This document shows positions 25,101 through 36,995 of a DNA stretch of 64,000 bases, in pieces; position 1 is the first letter of the stretch, and every line of letters starts with the position of its first letter. This DNA is from Syngnathus acus. Its lineage: Eukaryota; Chordata; Actinopteri; Syngnathiformes; Syngnathidae. The position numbers and the translations under genes are program-made. Where the stretch lies: contig NC_051098.1 in NCBI RefSeq assembly GCF_901709675.1, positions 6,511,000-6,574,999 on the forward strand, given 5' to 3'. The notes under the pieces were generated by a model that saw only the letters and a list, made by a program, of their open reading frames with translations, made no database searches and was not told where the DNA came from.

Positions 25101-28100
25101 CCTGAGCTGCCGCTAGCGCATTCTTGTGGTCTTCTAGTGACAGCGTGACCTGATCGTGTGCCTTCTTCAGGTCTTGATGTCTCACCTGAACACAAAGGTA
25201 ACAACATTATTCAAAGCAACACTTAACTGGATGAAATAGGACTCATTCTCTGCATTTTCCACTCAATTCTTTTGAGATCCCAGTGCCTAAAATCTATTAC
25301 ACAACAGAACATACACCTTAACAGGCCAGCAACTGATTACAAAGAAGGAAGCAACGAGTCTGATAAGTAGATTAAAAAGTCTCACCTGAGCATCCTGCAG
25401 TTGGATGTGAATTTCATGATGGGCTTTTCTTAGCTGCTTATTTTCTTCTCTGAGGTTAAATACATTGTCTGCAGGTAGAAAAGGGAGGCTTGAAGCAAGA
25501 GACCTGACGCCTGAATTGCATTATCAACATTACAATCCCATCCTGAATAAAATAAGTAATACCGTTTATGTAAAGCCTTCCATCTACACAGTATCGCTCA
25601 CTAGGATTGTGGGTAAATGAAATGTATCATAGCTGACTTTGCGTGAGAGGCCTCTTAAAATTTGGACTGGTCTGCACTGTGCAGTCAATAGCAGAGCACA
25701 GACGCAAACAATCATACACAAGCACACACACTTATCTAAGGTCAAGAGATGTCAATTATCTGATTAACTCAACATGCATGCTTTGGGCGTGAGGGAGAAA
25801 AGCAGCGTACCAGGAGTAAACACACAAATATGGAGAGAAAACCCAAAAGACACATGGAAATGTTCTGACCCGGATTGTCAAACTGTGAGACAGATATGCT
25901 AACCACAGTTGAGTACCTGGTAACATGTAGTTACTAGTTATGTCACAAGGTGGAGACAAAGCAAGAGTATTGAAAGTGGGATGGTTGTGGCTCAACAACA
26001 ACGTGGCAAATAGAACTAGACATACTCATAATTATTCAATAAAATGAAATCAGCACCTTTCAGCTGGGCCACCTCACTTTCTTTGACTTGCTGCATTTTT
26101 TCATAGCGCTCTCTGTGCTCTTCTAGCAGCCGGTTGTGATCATTTCCCTGCATCTGATGCTGCTCTTGCATATCATAAAGCTGCTTCTTCAGATCCTCGT
26201 GCGTGTTCTGAGAGACAACTCAGAGGTCATTGCGGTCATCATGACGGACATTACAGTATTTCTATTTGCTGGGACAAAGCGACTCCGAACCTTGAGCATC
26301 TGATGTTGCACGTGTAGCGAGCTCAGTTTGCTGCTGGACTCTTGCTGTGTGAGAGCACAAACAAAATGTTGTAAAAACACACTTCTCTTTAATGTTCAGT
26401 CTTACTAGTCAAACAGCTCGTGGGAGACACACCACACACATTGAACAATGGGAAGCTGACGAAGACAAACTTGAAATAATATTGAATATTTGAATGATCA
26501 TTTCAAATAAAAGATAAGGTTAAGATGCTTAATGGGAAATAAAGTACCTTTTCTTTATTCAGTGACTGTTGTGAATCCAGTTTATACACCAGGTAATCTG
26601 GAAACGAAAAAAAGTTTGTTTTTAAAAAAATAAAATAACATCAAACTTGTTTAAAATGTGTACATTTTAACATCAGCATTGGTAATTTTGCATGAAGCAT
26701 CTGAATGAGATAGAAACAAATGTTCCTATTTGTCATCTCACCTTCTTTGGCCTTTTTGTGCTCTAACCTCTCCTTCTGAAGCGACTTCTCCAGTCTTGAT
26801 CGATGCTCATACACCACTGCAAATGTGAAGGTGAAAAGAGGAAGGAAACATTGTGATATGGCGACAAGGCAGGAGTTTAATTTTAAATGAGAATTTTTGA
26901 CTGATCAATTGTCAGTACAAACTAGAAGTGTTAAAGAGATAATCTTATCCATAATTTGGATAAGCCAATCATGTGTCATGTCATGACTGTGTTTATTTGC
27001 CTTTTTTACGCAGTAGTTGCGATGACCTCTTTTTAAAAGTTATCATTCATGGCACTTAATTTTTCGCAGTGTAGCATTGTTCCCAAAGTATTTTTTTTGT
27101 TTCTCTCAATAGTATTACAATATTACCATGCCTACTGTGCCCTTAACACCGTTAAGATATCATATCATAAGATTTTGATATTGAGTGCCACATTACTATT
27201 ATAAAATGTCTTCTAAAACGTGCACGTACACAGCAGTCTATTTCTCTGTTGTGGAAGAATAAGCGACCAATGTCTCGGTTTCAGGCCAATTTCCAATACA
27301 GCCTGATGACATAGACTTAACTTTATTCATCCCTTGGATTGCTCCCTTAGGAAATTCTGGTCCAGCAGCATTCATGCCGCAGAGTGGGTATATAAAGACA
27401 CACAGATGACATGAGCGCAAACTTAATAGGCTCCAAGAAAACGCTGCCACTCAATATTGCGCCATCACAGGAAACCAGGAAGTGCGACAAGCTATAAGTC
27501 ATCAAACCCATAAGACACAACGCCAAAACAAAGGAAAAAATAAATAAATAACTGCATGCCTGCTGGGAAGATGTCTAAAAAACATAGACGCTCACGGCAG
27601 CGCCATCAAAAAGAAAAAAAAGGGCTGGTGGCTTACAGCCCAAATACTGTCAATCACAGCACGAGGAGTGAAGCACTGGTTAATTGTGTTAGTATAATTT
27701 GAAATTATCATGTTCATAAGCACATTTTTGTAATGTTTTGAAACTCCTCCTATTGTCTATACTGACCTCACTCACAAATGGAAAATAGATGGAACAGGAA
27801 ACAATCAACACTCATCCATCTGTATCAAGTTACACCAACTGTATAAATGCTGAGTGTCCCACACCACAATATGAAGTCAAACTAGTTACACGGGATAAGA
27901 GCCCTTTTAAAGTGTCATCTTGTACTGATGTGTACTCAGGAAGCAAACATGAAACACAGGTATGAAGTATCTTGTTAAATATTTGGACAATGAAGTCCAA
28001 GTCTCACCTCGCTACTTCGAAACACATCTTTGCAAAATAGGTTTGTGATCATACCAACATTCTAAAATCACTTGCACGTTTTCTTTAAAGCCCTTCAGCA

Positions 28101-30344
28101 TTCTGTAATGGAACAGAAGTGTGTCAATACCAGTGAACGCGCTGGCCCTTAGCTCCAGCTGCCCCATTTACACACAAACACACACACACATACACCATCA
28201 ATGAAATGGCTCTGACGTTGGAGTTGGTTTAATGGGCATAGCATTCTATTAGGCCCTTCCTGACTTGGAGAACTTGTGGCACAGTGCCAGAACATGGTCT
28301 ATGAAATGGGCTTTTGTCTTGAAATGGAAACTGAAACAAACAAGGCTGTTGTTTTAAAGAAATAAAGAAGAAGAAAAAAACAAAGTACCGTAATTTTCGG
28401 ACTATAAGTCGCACCGGAGTATAAGTCGCACCAGCCATAAAATGCCCAAAAAAGTGAAAAAAAAACATATATATGTATATAAGTCGCTCCTGAGTATAAG
28501 TCGCCCCCCCACCCAAACTATGAAAAAAACCGCGACTTATAGTCCGAAAATTACGGTAGTAATATTTTCATTGCATACACATGGGAAACATTTTGGGTAT
28601 GTGTTTCAATGTTATGGCTCAGGTGAAGAAAATACTGTTGGTAAATAATTAAACTCAAACACTTAAGTTCCAGGTGTATGTAGTCCAAAACAATTCAGAA
28701 TTGCTAAATACAGGCTAGGAAAGTCTGATTACCAACCATTATTTGGCATACCGCTTTTTTTTTTTTTTTTTTAAACATGAAATGATCAGTATTCTCAAGG
28801 CGACCAAGATTGTGAGTGATGTGAGTCACCCCGCTCACTCTTTGTTTGAACTTCTGCCCTCTGGGAGGCGGTACAGGAGCCTGCGCTCCCGCACCACCAG
28901 ACTTTCCAACAGCTTCGTACTCCAGGCTGTTAGGATCCTGAACTCGCTCCCCCTTTCAGCGTAGCGTCCTGTTCTTGCTGTATGCTCACTGGCTCGGTTT
29001 TGCCCCTCATATTCAATGGGTTATTGGTCTGTTTTTATTCATCGCTCATTTTATTTTATTTATTATTTATGGTTTGTGCCTTCTTGTTTTTGTTTTGTGT
29101 CGCCTACTTGTATGTCTCGTCACCGTGGGATGGAGGAAACGGAATTTCGGTTTCTTTGTGTGTCTTGACATATGAAGGGATTGACAATAAAGCTGACTTT
29201 GACTTTGATTTTCCAATGCAACTTGAAGCTTGAGTCATTGTTTTCTGTTCAAGTCAACCATATTCATTAATTATTTTCTGTCACTGGAATTACCCTGGCT
29301 TCTATTGTTGACAAATGTTATGAACAGGTCTAGTCATAGAGGATCAAGGCAGCATGAATGAGTTGATCCGGGTTCGATGTATAAAAAAATAAATAAAAAA
29401 AAAAGAAAAAAAAAAAAGAAAAAAAAAAGTTGAAGGACATTTTCCAAAATAACCCTCGGCTTTAAAGGTACAGGCCTCCATAGTAAGGAAAACAGACTTT
29501 TTAATGTTTGTCTACAAGTAGTCTGAGTGCCTGCACGAGTGATACATCAACTGATGGTCACCAATCGTGATTGGCCGATTTCTGTGAAAAAGAAGGTCTC
29601 TAAAACGAGTTGATTACATCAAGACAAGTTACGTTATGTAGACAAAGTTTACAATAATTCTTGACTGTTTTAAAATGTGAAAAAAATGCACAACGTCGCC
29701 ATTAAACCATGCTCTCCTAGTGCTTGAAGGCAAATAATGATAATTGTTTTGGTAGCAACTGTAGGCTGAGAACTACAGACTACACCCAAAGTAAGTTTGG
29801 GTGCGTGCGTGTGTAGGGGGGTCCTGTATTAAGCATTAACCCCCCCAGAGAATCCACTTAGCTGGGAGTTGAGCTCTTTGCTAAAACGTAACCTGGTCAG
29901 AAGATTAAACAGCACCCTGGGAAAAAGGTCATGACCTGTCTTTCAGAGAACGACCATCAGTTTACTGTCCTCACAATTGAGTTGCTCCAACTTCCCAACG
30001 CCTACTACTGCTTTTGGAGGTTTGTCATGCTTCACGCCGAATTGAACTGGAGTTTGGTCTTACAAAGTTCCAAACAGATGAGAGACAACAAAATCGAAAA
30101 GTGTGCAACATGTCACGCGCAAAGGGGAATCAATCAGGAAATAGTCACTGTGTTTACCTTGGAGCTGAGCCGACAGAGACTCTTGGTGCTGCTGGTACTT
30201 TAGTGCCATGGCTTGCGTCCGCTTCAGCTCCTTGTGCATCTCGTACGACACCATGCCGCCGTACATCATTCCGCAAACCACGGTGACGAGTAGGAGAACC
30301 TGAAAAATCCTCCGTTGCCTCCGCGAGCACACACCGTTTCCCAT
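22123..30344 (-). CDS. golim4: Golgi integral membrane protein 4 (GPP130/GOLIM4)
   Basis: Type II Golgi membrane protein that cycles through endosomes and, in mammals, is degraded in response to manganese. Sixteen coding exons on minus: 30158-30344, 26742-26816, 26548-26597, 26291-26344, 26057-26207, 25386-25468, 25102-25185, 24621-24803, 24299-24541, 23821-24065, 23589-23662, 23454-23503, 23075-23287, 22883-22951, 22442-22525 and 22123-22227. All phases close: 649 residues (human 696). Residues 1-12 are cytosolic, about 13-33 are the membrane anchor (IFQVLLLVTVVCGMMYGG), then a lumenal coiled coil (KYQQHQESLSAQLQ, VVYEHRSRLEKSLQKERLEH). The C-terminal half is Glu/Gln-rich with DDPNNQGEDEFEEAE and an eight-Glu run. 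It ends in RRAEM as mammals do, which fixes the last exon. The donor at 24299 (CTT then gtcaga) is weak and least sure. Confidence 0.97.
24898..24960 (+). repeat. Fish repeat fragment (CAGTAATCCCTCGCTA type)
   Basis: Contains CAGTAATCCCTCGCTA followed by ATCGCGGTTCG and TTATCGCGG, a short module seen at the ends of abundant fish non-autonomous DNA elements. It lies in a golim4 intron between coding exons 25102 and 24803. Confidence 0.55.
27305..27400 (+). repeat. LINE 3'-end-like debris
   Basis: Contains the fish retroelement module CTTTATTCATCCC, TTAGGAAATTC and CCAGCAGCA, normally seen near ends of fish non-LTR retrotransposons. Fragmentary; family not assigned. Confidence 0.5.
28386..28558. 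mobile_element. Inverted-repeat MITE with ATAAGTCGC subrepeats
   Basis: The ends are perfect inverted repeats of about 26 bp starting CCGTAATTTTCGGACTATA and flanked on both sides by TA, which fits TA target-site duplication. Internally the short motif TATAAGTCGC recurs four times. Too short to encode protein; a well-known type in fish genomes, superfamily not assigned here. Confidence 0.85.
28790..29215 (+). mobile_element. 5'-truncated non-LTR retrotransposon 3' end
   Basis: The plus strand encodes the C-terminal tail of a reverse-transcriptase ORF (LPSGRRYRSLRSRTTRL, then NSFVLQAVRILNSLP) ending at a stop near 28965. It is followed by a 3'UTR and a tail with a short repeat (TTTGAC)n at 29195-29210, as expected for a dead LINE copy of the Rex/CR1-like sort. 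The catalytic part is absent. Confidence 0.75.
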
Positions 30345-30620
30345 GTTCAACCCGCGCCCCTCCCCGCTGCTTGAGCGGGTAAGCGCCGTCTTTACTGCTG
30401 GAAACTTCCAGACTCGACTTCCAACCTCACCCGTCACTCCAAGTCAGGAGACATTTCCACGCAGGTCAGACGGGTTAACGTAAACATTACTTTCGTACGC
30501 CAACACCAGCCGCAGTCGTTTTTGCTTCAAAAGTGGTCGCACAGATTTTCACCAAACGACTCGAGGTTCTGAGTTTGCAGAGGAACGAAAAGTCTAACCC
30601 TAACCCCTCCTCTTCGTTAC
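30345..30620 (-). promoter_or_regulatory. golim4: golim4 5'UTR and promoter region
   Basis: GC- and CpG-rich segment directly upstream of the golim4 start codon on minus, with no TATA box. Boundaries are arbitrary. It contains a short CTAACCCTAACCCC stretch that I treat as chance. Confidence 0.4.
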
Positions 30621-32592
30621 GCCGTGTTTTTCTCCGATGCAATCCTACAGAAGTTGTGCGAAAAAGTTTGGACCGAAATGGCTAAAGAGGCCTGCATAGC
30701 ACCTTTAACTTGCGTTACGTGTCAACTCGATAGATCCCTGCCATCCAACCGCAAATCAAAAGGAAGTCCCGCCCCCCAAGGAAACAAGCTTTACATACTC
30801 CCGCCCCTAGAGAAGACTGTTCACCTATTGGTAGCAAGAGATGTCGATTCAATCGTGCATAAAACAACATATATGGTGGTAGTACTTGAAAGCAGTACCT
30901 GGAGTAGTACTTGTAGTACTTGTAGTAGTAGTAGTATTGCAGTAGTAGGTAGTTAAATCAGTGATATCAAAACCTTGACCATCTGTTTACTGACTTTCAT
31001 CATTATCATAATTAATGATGAGAGGGGTAGGTGAAGCGAGATACAATGTCAGTGTAAAGACTTTCACTGTTACACAAATTAGACTAGTTCACTAGTTCTA
31101 TTTCTACGGAAGGGACATTAAAAAAAGGATACATGGTCTTTCGTACTGTATGAATATGTAGGTATATCTAAAAAAAAAAACATGCTTACTTATGACTGAC
31201 CAAATTACAGAGTATACATGCACGATCTGTATAAAATGTTGCACATGACCTTGTTTTGGTAAAGTCACAAGGAGCAGCTAAAGCAAATATTTTAACAGAT
31301 GAGTTTATTGCTTATTCAGCCAATATCAGCCAGATGCACTTAGGTTTTACAATTAAAAAAAAATATGCTAAAAGCATACAATACTTATGTAAACACTTCT
31401 ACAAAGTTAAAATTATATTTATTCTGATTGCATAAATGACCAAAGTAAGAATTTCATTACACGGGGCTGTAATTGTATGTACTGTGCACATGGAAAATAA
31501 ACATATTGAAAATTATGTATTATTAATAAGTCTAAATATATTTCCCATCTAAATTAACTCCACACAGTAGCATCATAATCCTATTACCATTGACAAGATG
31601 TGCGTTAGTTTTTAATAGCAATAAGTATATACCAAGTATCACTTATATGAAATATCCATGATGGGGCAGCATGACGTCCTGGTCAACTTGTGTTTGTATA
31701 GCAGTCTTGTATTTCAGGACATAACTTAAAAACTATAAAGAGATATTAGGTATAATTTCACTGAAGGAACACTGCACTGTAATAATAATAATAATATAAT
31801 AATAATAATAGAAAAATAGGTATTTCACTTCTCCTAAAAGTTGATGCTAAAATACTTTGAGAACAACATCACATAATTATGCAACATTGCCTCCGTAGGG
31901 CTGTGATTAGGACAATTAAAGGGGACATATGGAAAATTGCTTGTATAGCTGGGTCTGTAGAGCCCCTCCTTTAAATTTGAAATTAATCAACCAAGTAAAT
32001 CTGCGATCTGCCGAAAATGCGTCTGTGAATGAGGAAATTTGAATAATAACAAATTGTTGTCATTTCCTCTGCTCATGATTTGGCAGGCTGTGAACATAAG
32101 GAGCCGCTTTCAATAATAATAATAATAATAATAATACTGACGTTAAACTCAATTGAGAAATGACAAGGCTGGTTGAAAATCAAAATGTTGTCTTCCAATA
32201 TTGATGTGCAGCCAGAACTCAAGATTTGTATAGTGCTGTACTATTAGAATTGTGGCTAACAAGATACTACAACAAAAGTGCAGACAAAAGGTGGTGGGTA
32301 AGCTCAGGTGTGCTATAAGACTGAAAGTTCTTCTTCCTCACACAGGAGAGGCTCCACTTCCAGTGAAACAAGTGTTGTATACCTTTTGGCTGATTTATTC
32401 TTCCTGTACAAAACAAACTGGATCGTTACCTGGTCAACAAGGTCAAGGTCCTTTCAGTAATTTATTAAGATGCATTCAATGTTCAATTTAGGAACAAACA
32501 ACACATTTACCCCTCTCTGAGTTAATCATTCCGACATCATGCTGTCAATGACTGCCTGACAGATGGAATATGGGCTTAACAAGATTAGAATG
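30620..32592. other. Intergenic region with slc66a1-like 3'UTR
   Basis: Between the golim4 promoter and the slc66a1-like stop codon. The nearest minus-strand poly(A) signal candidate is TTTATT at 32394-32399, with others at 31418 and 31304. It contains GTA-rich low complexity (30880-30950) and AAT microsatellites at 31781-31810 and 32112-32135. No other gene seen. Confidence 0.5.
31781..31810. repeat. (AAT)n microsatellite
   Basis: Imperfect AAT repeat in the golim4-slc66a1l interval; a second tract of eight copies is at 32112-32135. Confidence 0.9.
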
Positions 32593-35040
32593 TCAACAGA
32601 TGACACGAAGCGCAATTTGGGATTTTAAGGATACGAAAAAGTCTAGAACTAGGACTCCCTGACTGCCGATGAGCCAGGCCAGATGTTTTATGATGAACTT
32701 CTGTTTGGAGTCCTTTAGCGTTGGTAGCACCATTATGATGCTCAATCCATACGTCCCATTGCCCATCATGGCCAGCGCAAACAGCAGGTAAGAGGTGCCC
32801 TCGGTCGACTTCCTTTGGAACTAGAACAGAAGTGGTTTATGCAAAGAAATTCAGTGTGACCCGATACCTTTGTCCATAAAGTATAAATCAACTTGCAGGG
32901 GTCAGGGTTATTCTGGAATTACACGATGATGACTAAAATTATTAACAGACAGACTGAGTTAAGTCAACATAATTCTTCAGAACAACAACACTATTGTCTC
33001 CCAATGACTGCTTCTCAATTGGACACAAATTCTTACTCATTGGTCGCATGTATGAATAGGCAAGTCTGGAGAATACATCTGGGGAGAGTTGGCCAAACCA
33101 AGGTCTCTCGTAGAAAACACACCCAGATTGCTGATGCCAAGAAAATGTCACTTACATTTTTATAGAGCTGCGGGAAGCGCGATGAGAGGTAAAAGACGGT
33201 GGCCAGGTATCCACAAACATAGCCAGAAACCTCCGATGTTTTAGATGAACTTGGTCCCTGAGATGAAACAGAAAAGGGGGGAATTTATTGTACAAACCCC
33301 TCGACCTGTCACTGATATTAGTTGACAAAAACAGCATAATAATGCTGTCCAATGAAAACTCTGTCAGTCCACTATGACAGGTTTGATGATGTTTAACTGG
33401 ACACGAAGTGCAACAATTAATTGGCAAAAAAATCTATTTCCAATTTCATTGCCAACTATTTTGTGAATTGATTAATCTTTTAGATACCTTAAATTTGACC
33501 TATTCATTTCTTCCCCTGAATGGATATTTGTGGTCCTTAATGAAAGTAGAACATTACCTTTGTGTTTAATAAAAAAAAAAAAACACATCTGCTTTTACTT
33601 TGAGAAAAACATTGTTTTTGCCCTTTTGCTGACACGTTGAAGTCTAAAACAGTCACTGAACCTTCATCAATTTGTTTCAGTGCACTGCCAATTTGAAATA
33701 ATCAAATTTTTTGAATAAACAGATGGAAAATATTGTTTTTTAAATCCAGTTAATCAATTAATTGAACAATTATCAAAATAATCATTAGTTGCAGCTCTTC
33801 TTTGTGGAATCTGTGTTCTCATCCATGTATCATCAAATCTCAACTAATATAACATTTTCCATTATTTTAATTTAGTTGCTAGAAGTGTTAATCAAACACT
33901 TTTTTTTCTACAGATCTCCCTATTATCGGTTACTTTGTTTTAAGGACTAGCAAAAACAAAATGGTCACGATTTAAAATAATGGCCCTATACCTGTTCTAA
34001 TAAAGTGCCAACAACATTAGATTATGAATCAGATGGTTTTTAGCTGATGATCACTATAAACAGATGCAACTATTGGTTCTGCATTAATCAAAGAGTTTTA
34101 TTGGACAGCAACAATTTGAAACCATTTCCAGAACAATGACCTTACGAGAGATTCTTTGTTTTTTAAATTCTCTATGATGAGTTTGGGTAAAACCAACAGG
34201 AGAAGTGTTGCAGTGAAACACCAGAGGAAGCACAGCCATTTTAACACAGGGCTCTCTACAACATAGACACACAAAAATACAATGCACATATCAGAGAGTA
34301 GAAAAACACATAAAAGGTAAATGAGGAACAAACCGTAAAGTTGTTCAATGTAGTTTACATTGCTATCAATTGAGACTTAATCAGCAAAGTCATTTTCTGT
34401 CACATTTGAATAAGATTGAGGCAGATGCCATCAGCAGTAAACCTGCAAATGCTTGTGGAAAGTCGAAGTACAGTACAGTTACGTGCAAATAGTCAAATAA
34501 TATCCAACAGCACACTTACTTCTGCTCAAGTTGTTCTTTATCTTGTAGTAAATAAACTGTGAGATGAGAATAAGGTCTGTAAAGATGTAGAAAACCACTG
34601 TGACCACCTGTGAAGACACCATAAGAAACTATGCTCAGTCAAATATGGAAATTGAAAGGAAAAGCTGCTTCGATCCAACTTGTCACCTGCGCCACTTAAA
34701 TTGTGGTTTGAACAAAAGTATGGAAAATAGAAAACGAGGGATGCACCGTGTGTGTGAGCGTGTGCGTGTTGACCTGAATTGGCAACTGTTTGGTGAGGTA
34801 GCAGCCCACAAAGCTGGTGACATCACCGCTGAACAGGAAGAGGAGGAAGCCAAAAGACATGGCCTCATCCACTTTAGCATTCTTATAGGATTCATGGACC
34901 TGACTAGTAGTAAAGAGACAGGCTGATATGGAAACCAGGATAGGTAGACAAATACTTTAGCATTGTAGATCTAAATAGATAATATACTAATCAGGCTCCG
35001 TTTAGTGGAATTTAAAGAATAACTGAGTACAGCTAAATTG

Positions 35041-35071
<31 letters not shown>

Positions 35072-35450
35072 TTTTAACATTCATCAACTCCCAAGTTGGT
35101 TGTCCCTGACCACAGCTTTTTAGGTAATGTGTTGCAGGCAAACCCATTTAAAAAAATTAATATTTGCAACAACAACAAAAAAACTTTATCCATTTCTACG
35201 TAAGATAGCGTGTTTGAGAACCATGCACGACTGAGATGGATAGATAATCTACTCACGGCAAAGTGGATAGCAGAAAGCAAATCATGGAAAGAAGACCGAT
35301 CACCACGCTGCTGTACTGCCACATGTTATCCACACACTCCTCCAGCAGGTAAAAGATCCACGGTGTTCCGTTTACACACACAAGTCTGTCCAGCGTCGGG
35401 GAGTTCCAGCTAGCGTTTACGCTCTTGCCGGGAAAACGTGCAGTGGCCAT
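32593..35450 (-). CDS. slc66a1l: SLC66A1-like PQ-loop transporter (lysosomal cationic amino-acid exporter family)
   Basis: Seven-helix PQ-loop protein related to SLC66A1/PQLC2, which exports cationic amino acids from lysosomes. Six coding exons on minus: 35257-35450, 34774-34903, 34520-34607, 34146-34255, 33156-33257 and 32593-32820. All phases close, giving 283 residues (SLC66A1 has 291). Both PQ-loops are present: STLPQVHESYKN near residue 64-75 and SSRFPQLYKN near 199-208. Family landmarks include WQYSSVVIGLLSMICFLLSTLP, FTDLILISQFIYYKIK, STEGTSYLLFALAMMGN-GTYGLS and HLAWLIGSQGVLVLD. The N-terminus has sequons (NAS, NGT context). After the last helix it ends SLKSQIALRVIC, without the acidic dileucine tail of SLC66A1. 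Position beside veph1/ptx3 matches the human PQLC2L locus rather than SLC66A1. Confidence 0.92.
33440..33805. repeat. Possible degraded fish repeat in slc66a1l intron
   Basis: Begins with GAATTGATTAATC and ends with TTAATCAATTAATTG then TAATCATTAGTTGCAGCTC, which resembles the ends of a common percomorph element. Interior unrecognised. Confidence 0.35.
35041..35076. repeat. (TA)n and T-run microsatellite
   Basis: Low-complexity TA repeat followed by a T run in intron 1 of the slc66a1-like gene. Confidence 0.9.
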
Positions 35451-35942
35451 GAGATGCCCTCAACCTGCTGTCCTTTGCCCGCAAAATGAAATCATATATG
35501 CAACAAATTGTTGAAAAGAGAGGAAATTAAAGGTGTAACTTACTTGACCTTGATTTGTGCAGGTTTGCACCTTCTTGTTTCCACCACTGATGTCCCTAAA
35601 AAGTGCGCTTTTTAGGTCAATCATGGGGAGCTACCTGCTTTTGCAAATTCTATTTCGAATCCCGGTTGGCCATATGCTTATTGTTTTGAGCTGCTTACTG
35701 TTTACTGATTAAATACCGCTTCCTAGCCAAGATAGAGAATTCCATTGACCAGAACCAAATAAACACGATGGAGACTACAGATTGTTTACAGTTATTTACT
35801 AACTTCCCCCACATATTTGCACGATTTTCTAAGAAATATTCGCCAATGTTGAACAAACAGTGAAATGGTCATCTCGTCCCATCAGCAGCAGCATTTCTGT
35901 TGGCGTCCATCATTGGTGGGTACTAAAATGCGTCAAGGTATT

Positions 35943-36402
35943 CAACATAGCAGAACAACATCCGGTTACATTTCCAGAACAAAGTGAACGAAATTCGGAT
36001 GGTGATGGTTGATGATGATTATATTGAAAAAATCAATGTACTGTTTTTTCCTCATTTTTACACGGTGTCATAATGCCTATTCTTAAAAAAAACTGTGTTT
36101 GGATTAGGTTTATTTTACCAACCATAGTCAACTATACCAATACGTCAACCAAAACAGTATATCTATAGATATCAACATAGCAGAACAACATCCGGTTACA
36201 TTTTCAGAACAAAGTGAACGAAATTCGGATGGTGATGGTTGATGATGATTATATTGAAAACAATGTACTGTTTTTTCCTCATTTTTACACGGTGTCATAA
36301 TGCCTATTCTTAAAAAAAAAACAGTGTTTAGATTAGGTTTATTTGACCAACTATAGTCAACTATACCAATACGTCAACCAAAACAGTATATCTATAGATA
36401 TA
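35943..36402. repeat. Two-copy 230-bp tandem duplication
   Basis: Copy 1 spans 35943-36172 and copy 2 36173-36402. Both start CAACATAGCAGAACAACATC and end AAACAGTATATCTATAGATA, with few substitutions and small indels in A runs. It lies between the divergent slc66a1-like gene and the presumed veph1 first exon. Confidence 0.95.
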
Positions 36403-36438
36403 GTATATCTAAAGATATACTGTTTTGGTTGACGTATT
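36369..36438. repeat. Near-perfect hairpin at the end of the duplication
   Basis: The end of copy 2 (36369-36401) is followed at once by its reverse complement (36406-36438); arms start ATACGTCAACCAAAACAGTA and show about one mismatch. Either the terminal inverted repeat of a foldback element or a product of the local duplication. Confidence 0.85.
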
Positions 36439-36799
36439 CATTTATCGTTAGTGCAAGTAAAGTTATTTCTTTTTTCTTTTTTAGAAAGTGCCACTCATTG
36501 TCTTAATTTGAAATCAGAAACTGACTCTACTTATGCTATCAGTGTCAGTAGTATGAAAAAATACTTGGGGGAACACTGCTATCCACTGGTGTCGAGCATA
36601 AATTATCTAAGAAATATGCATATATGCAATATATGTGGTAACAAATGGTACAATGTAAGTGTGAATCTCAAATAAATGTTGAAAAAAAAAATGCGCATGT
36701 TTCCTAGTACGTATATGTTGGCTGTTGACAATGTCTGAGACATTGAAGACAGCAACCAAAACCACCACCATTGGCCTACCTGTTGCTGGCTGCACTTAT

Positions 36800-36995
36800 T
36801 TTCACCACATGATGGCGCACTTTCCAGTAGTATCCGGTGGAGACGCACAGAATGGGCTTCTCTATGGGGGAACTTGAAGCTTGTGCGGAGGCTCATCGGG
36901 ATATAAATGTTTTTTTGTGTGTGTTGCTTTCTATCTCGCTTGGAAGCTGCTTGGCTCAATTGCTAATTCATCCACGGGCTGTGTTTTCTTCTCAG
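36800..36995 (+). other. veph1: Candidate noncoding first exon of veph1
   Basis: A segment ending in an optimal donor (TTCTCAG then gtaagc at 36996), followed by CpG-containing sequence. The first veph1 coding exon (43581 on) begins with only seven untranslated bases after its acceptor, so an upstream noncoding exon must exist; this is the best candidate I see. The 5' end is a guess. Confidence 0.4.

Larger units (their letters stand above)
26817..30157 (-). other. golim4 intron 1
   Basis: A 3.3 kb intron with no supported exon. It is repeat-rich: LINE 3'-end debris at 27310-27400, CA-rich stretch at 28165-28195, a MITE at 28386-28558, a LINE 3' end at 28790-29215 and an A-rich run at 29385-29430. 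Confidence 0.6.
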
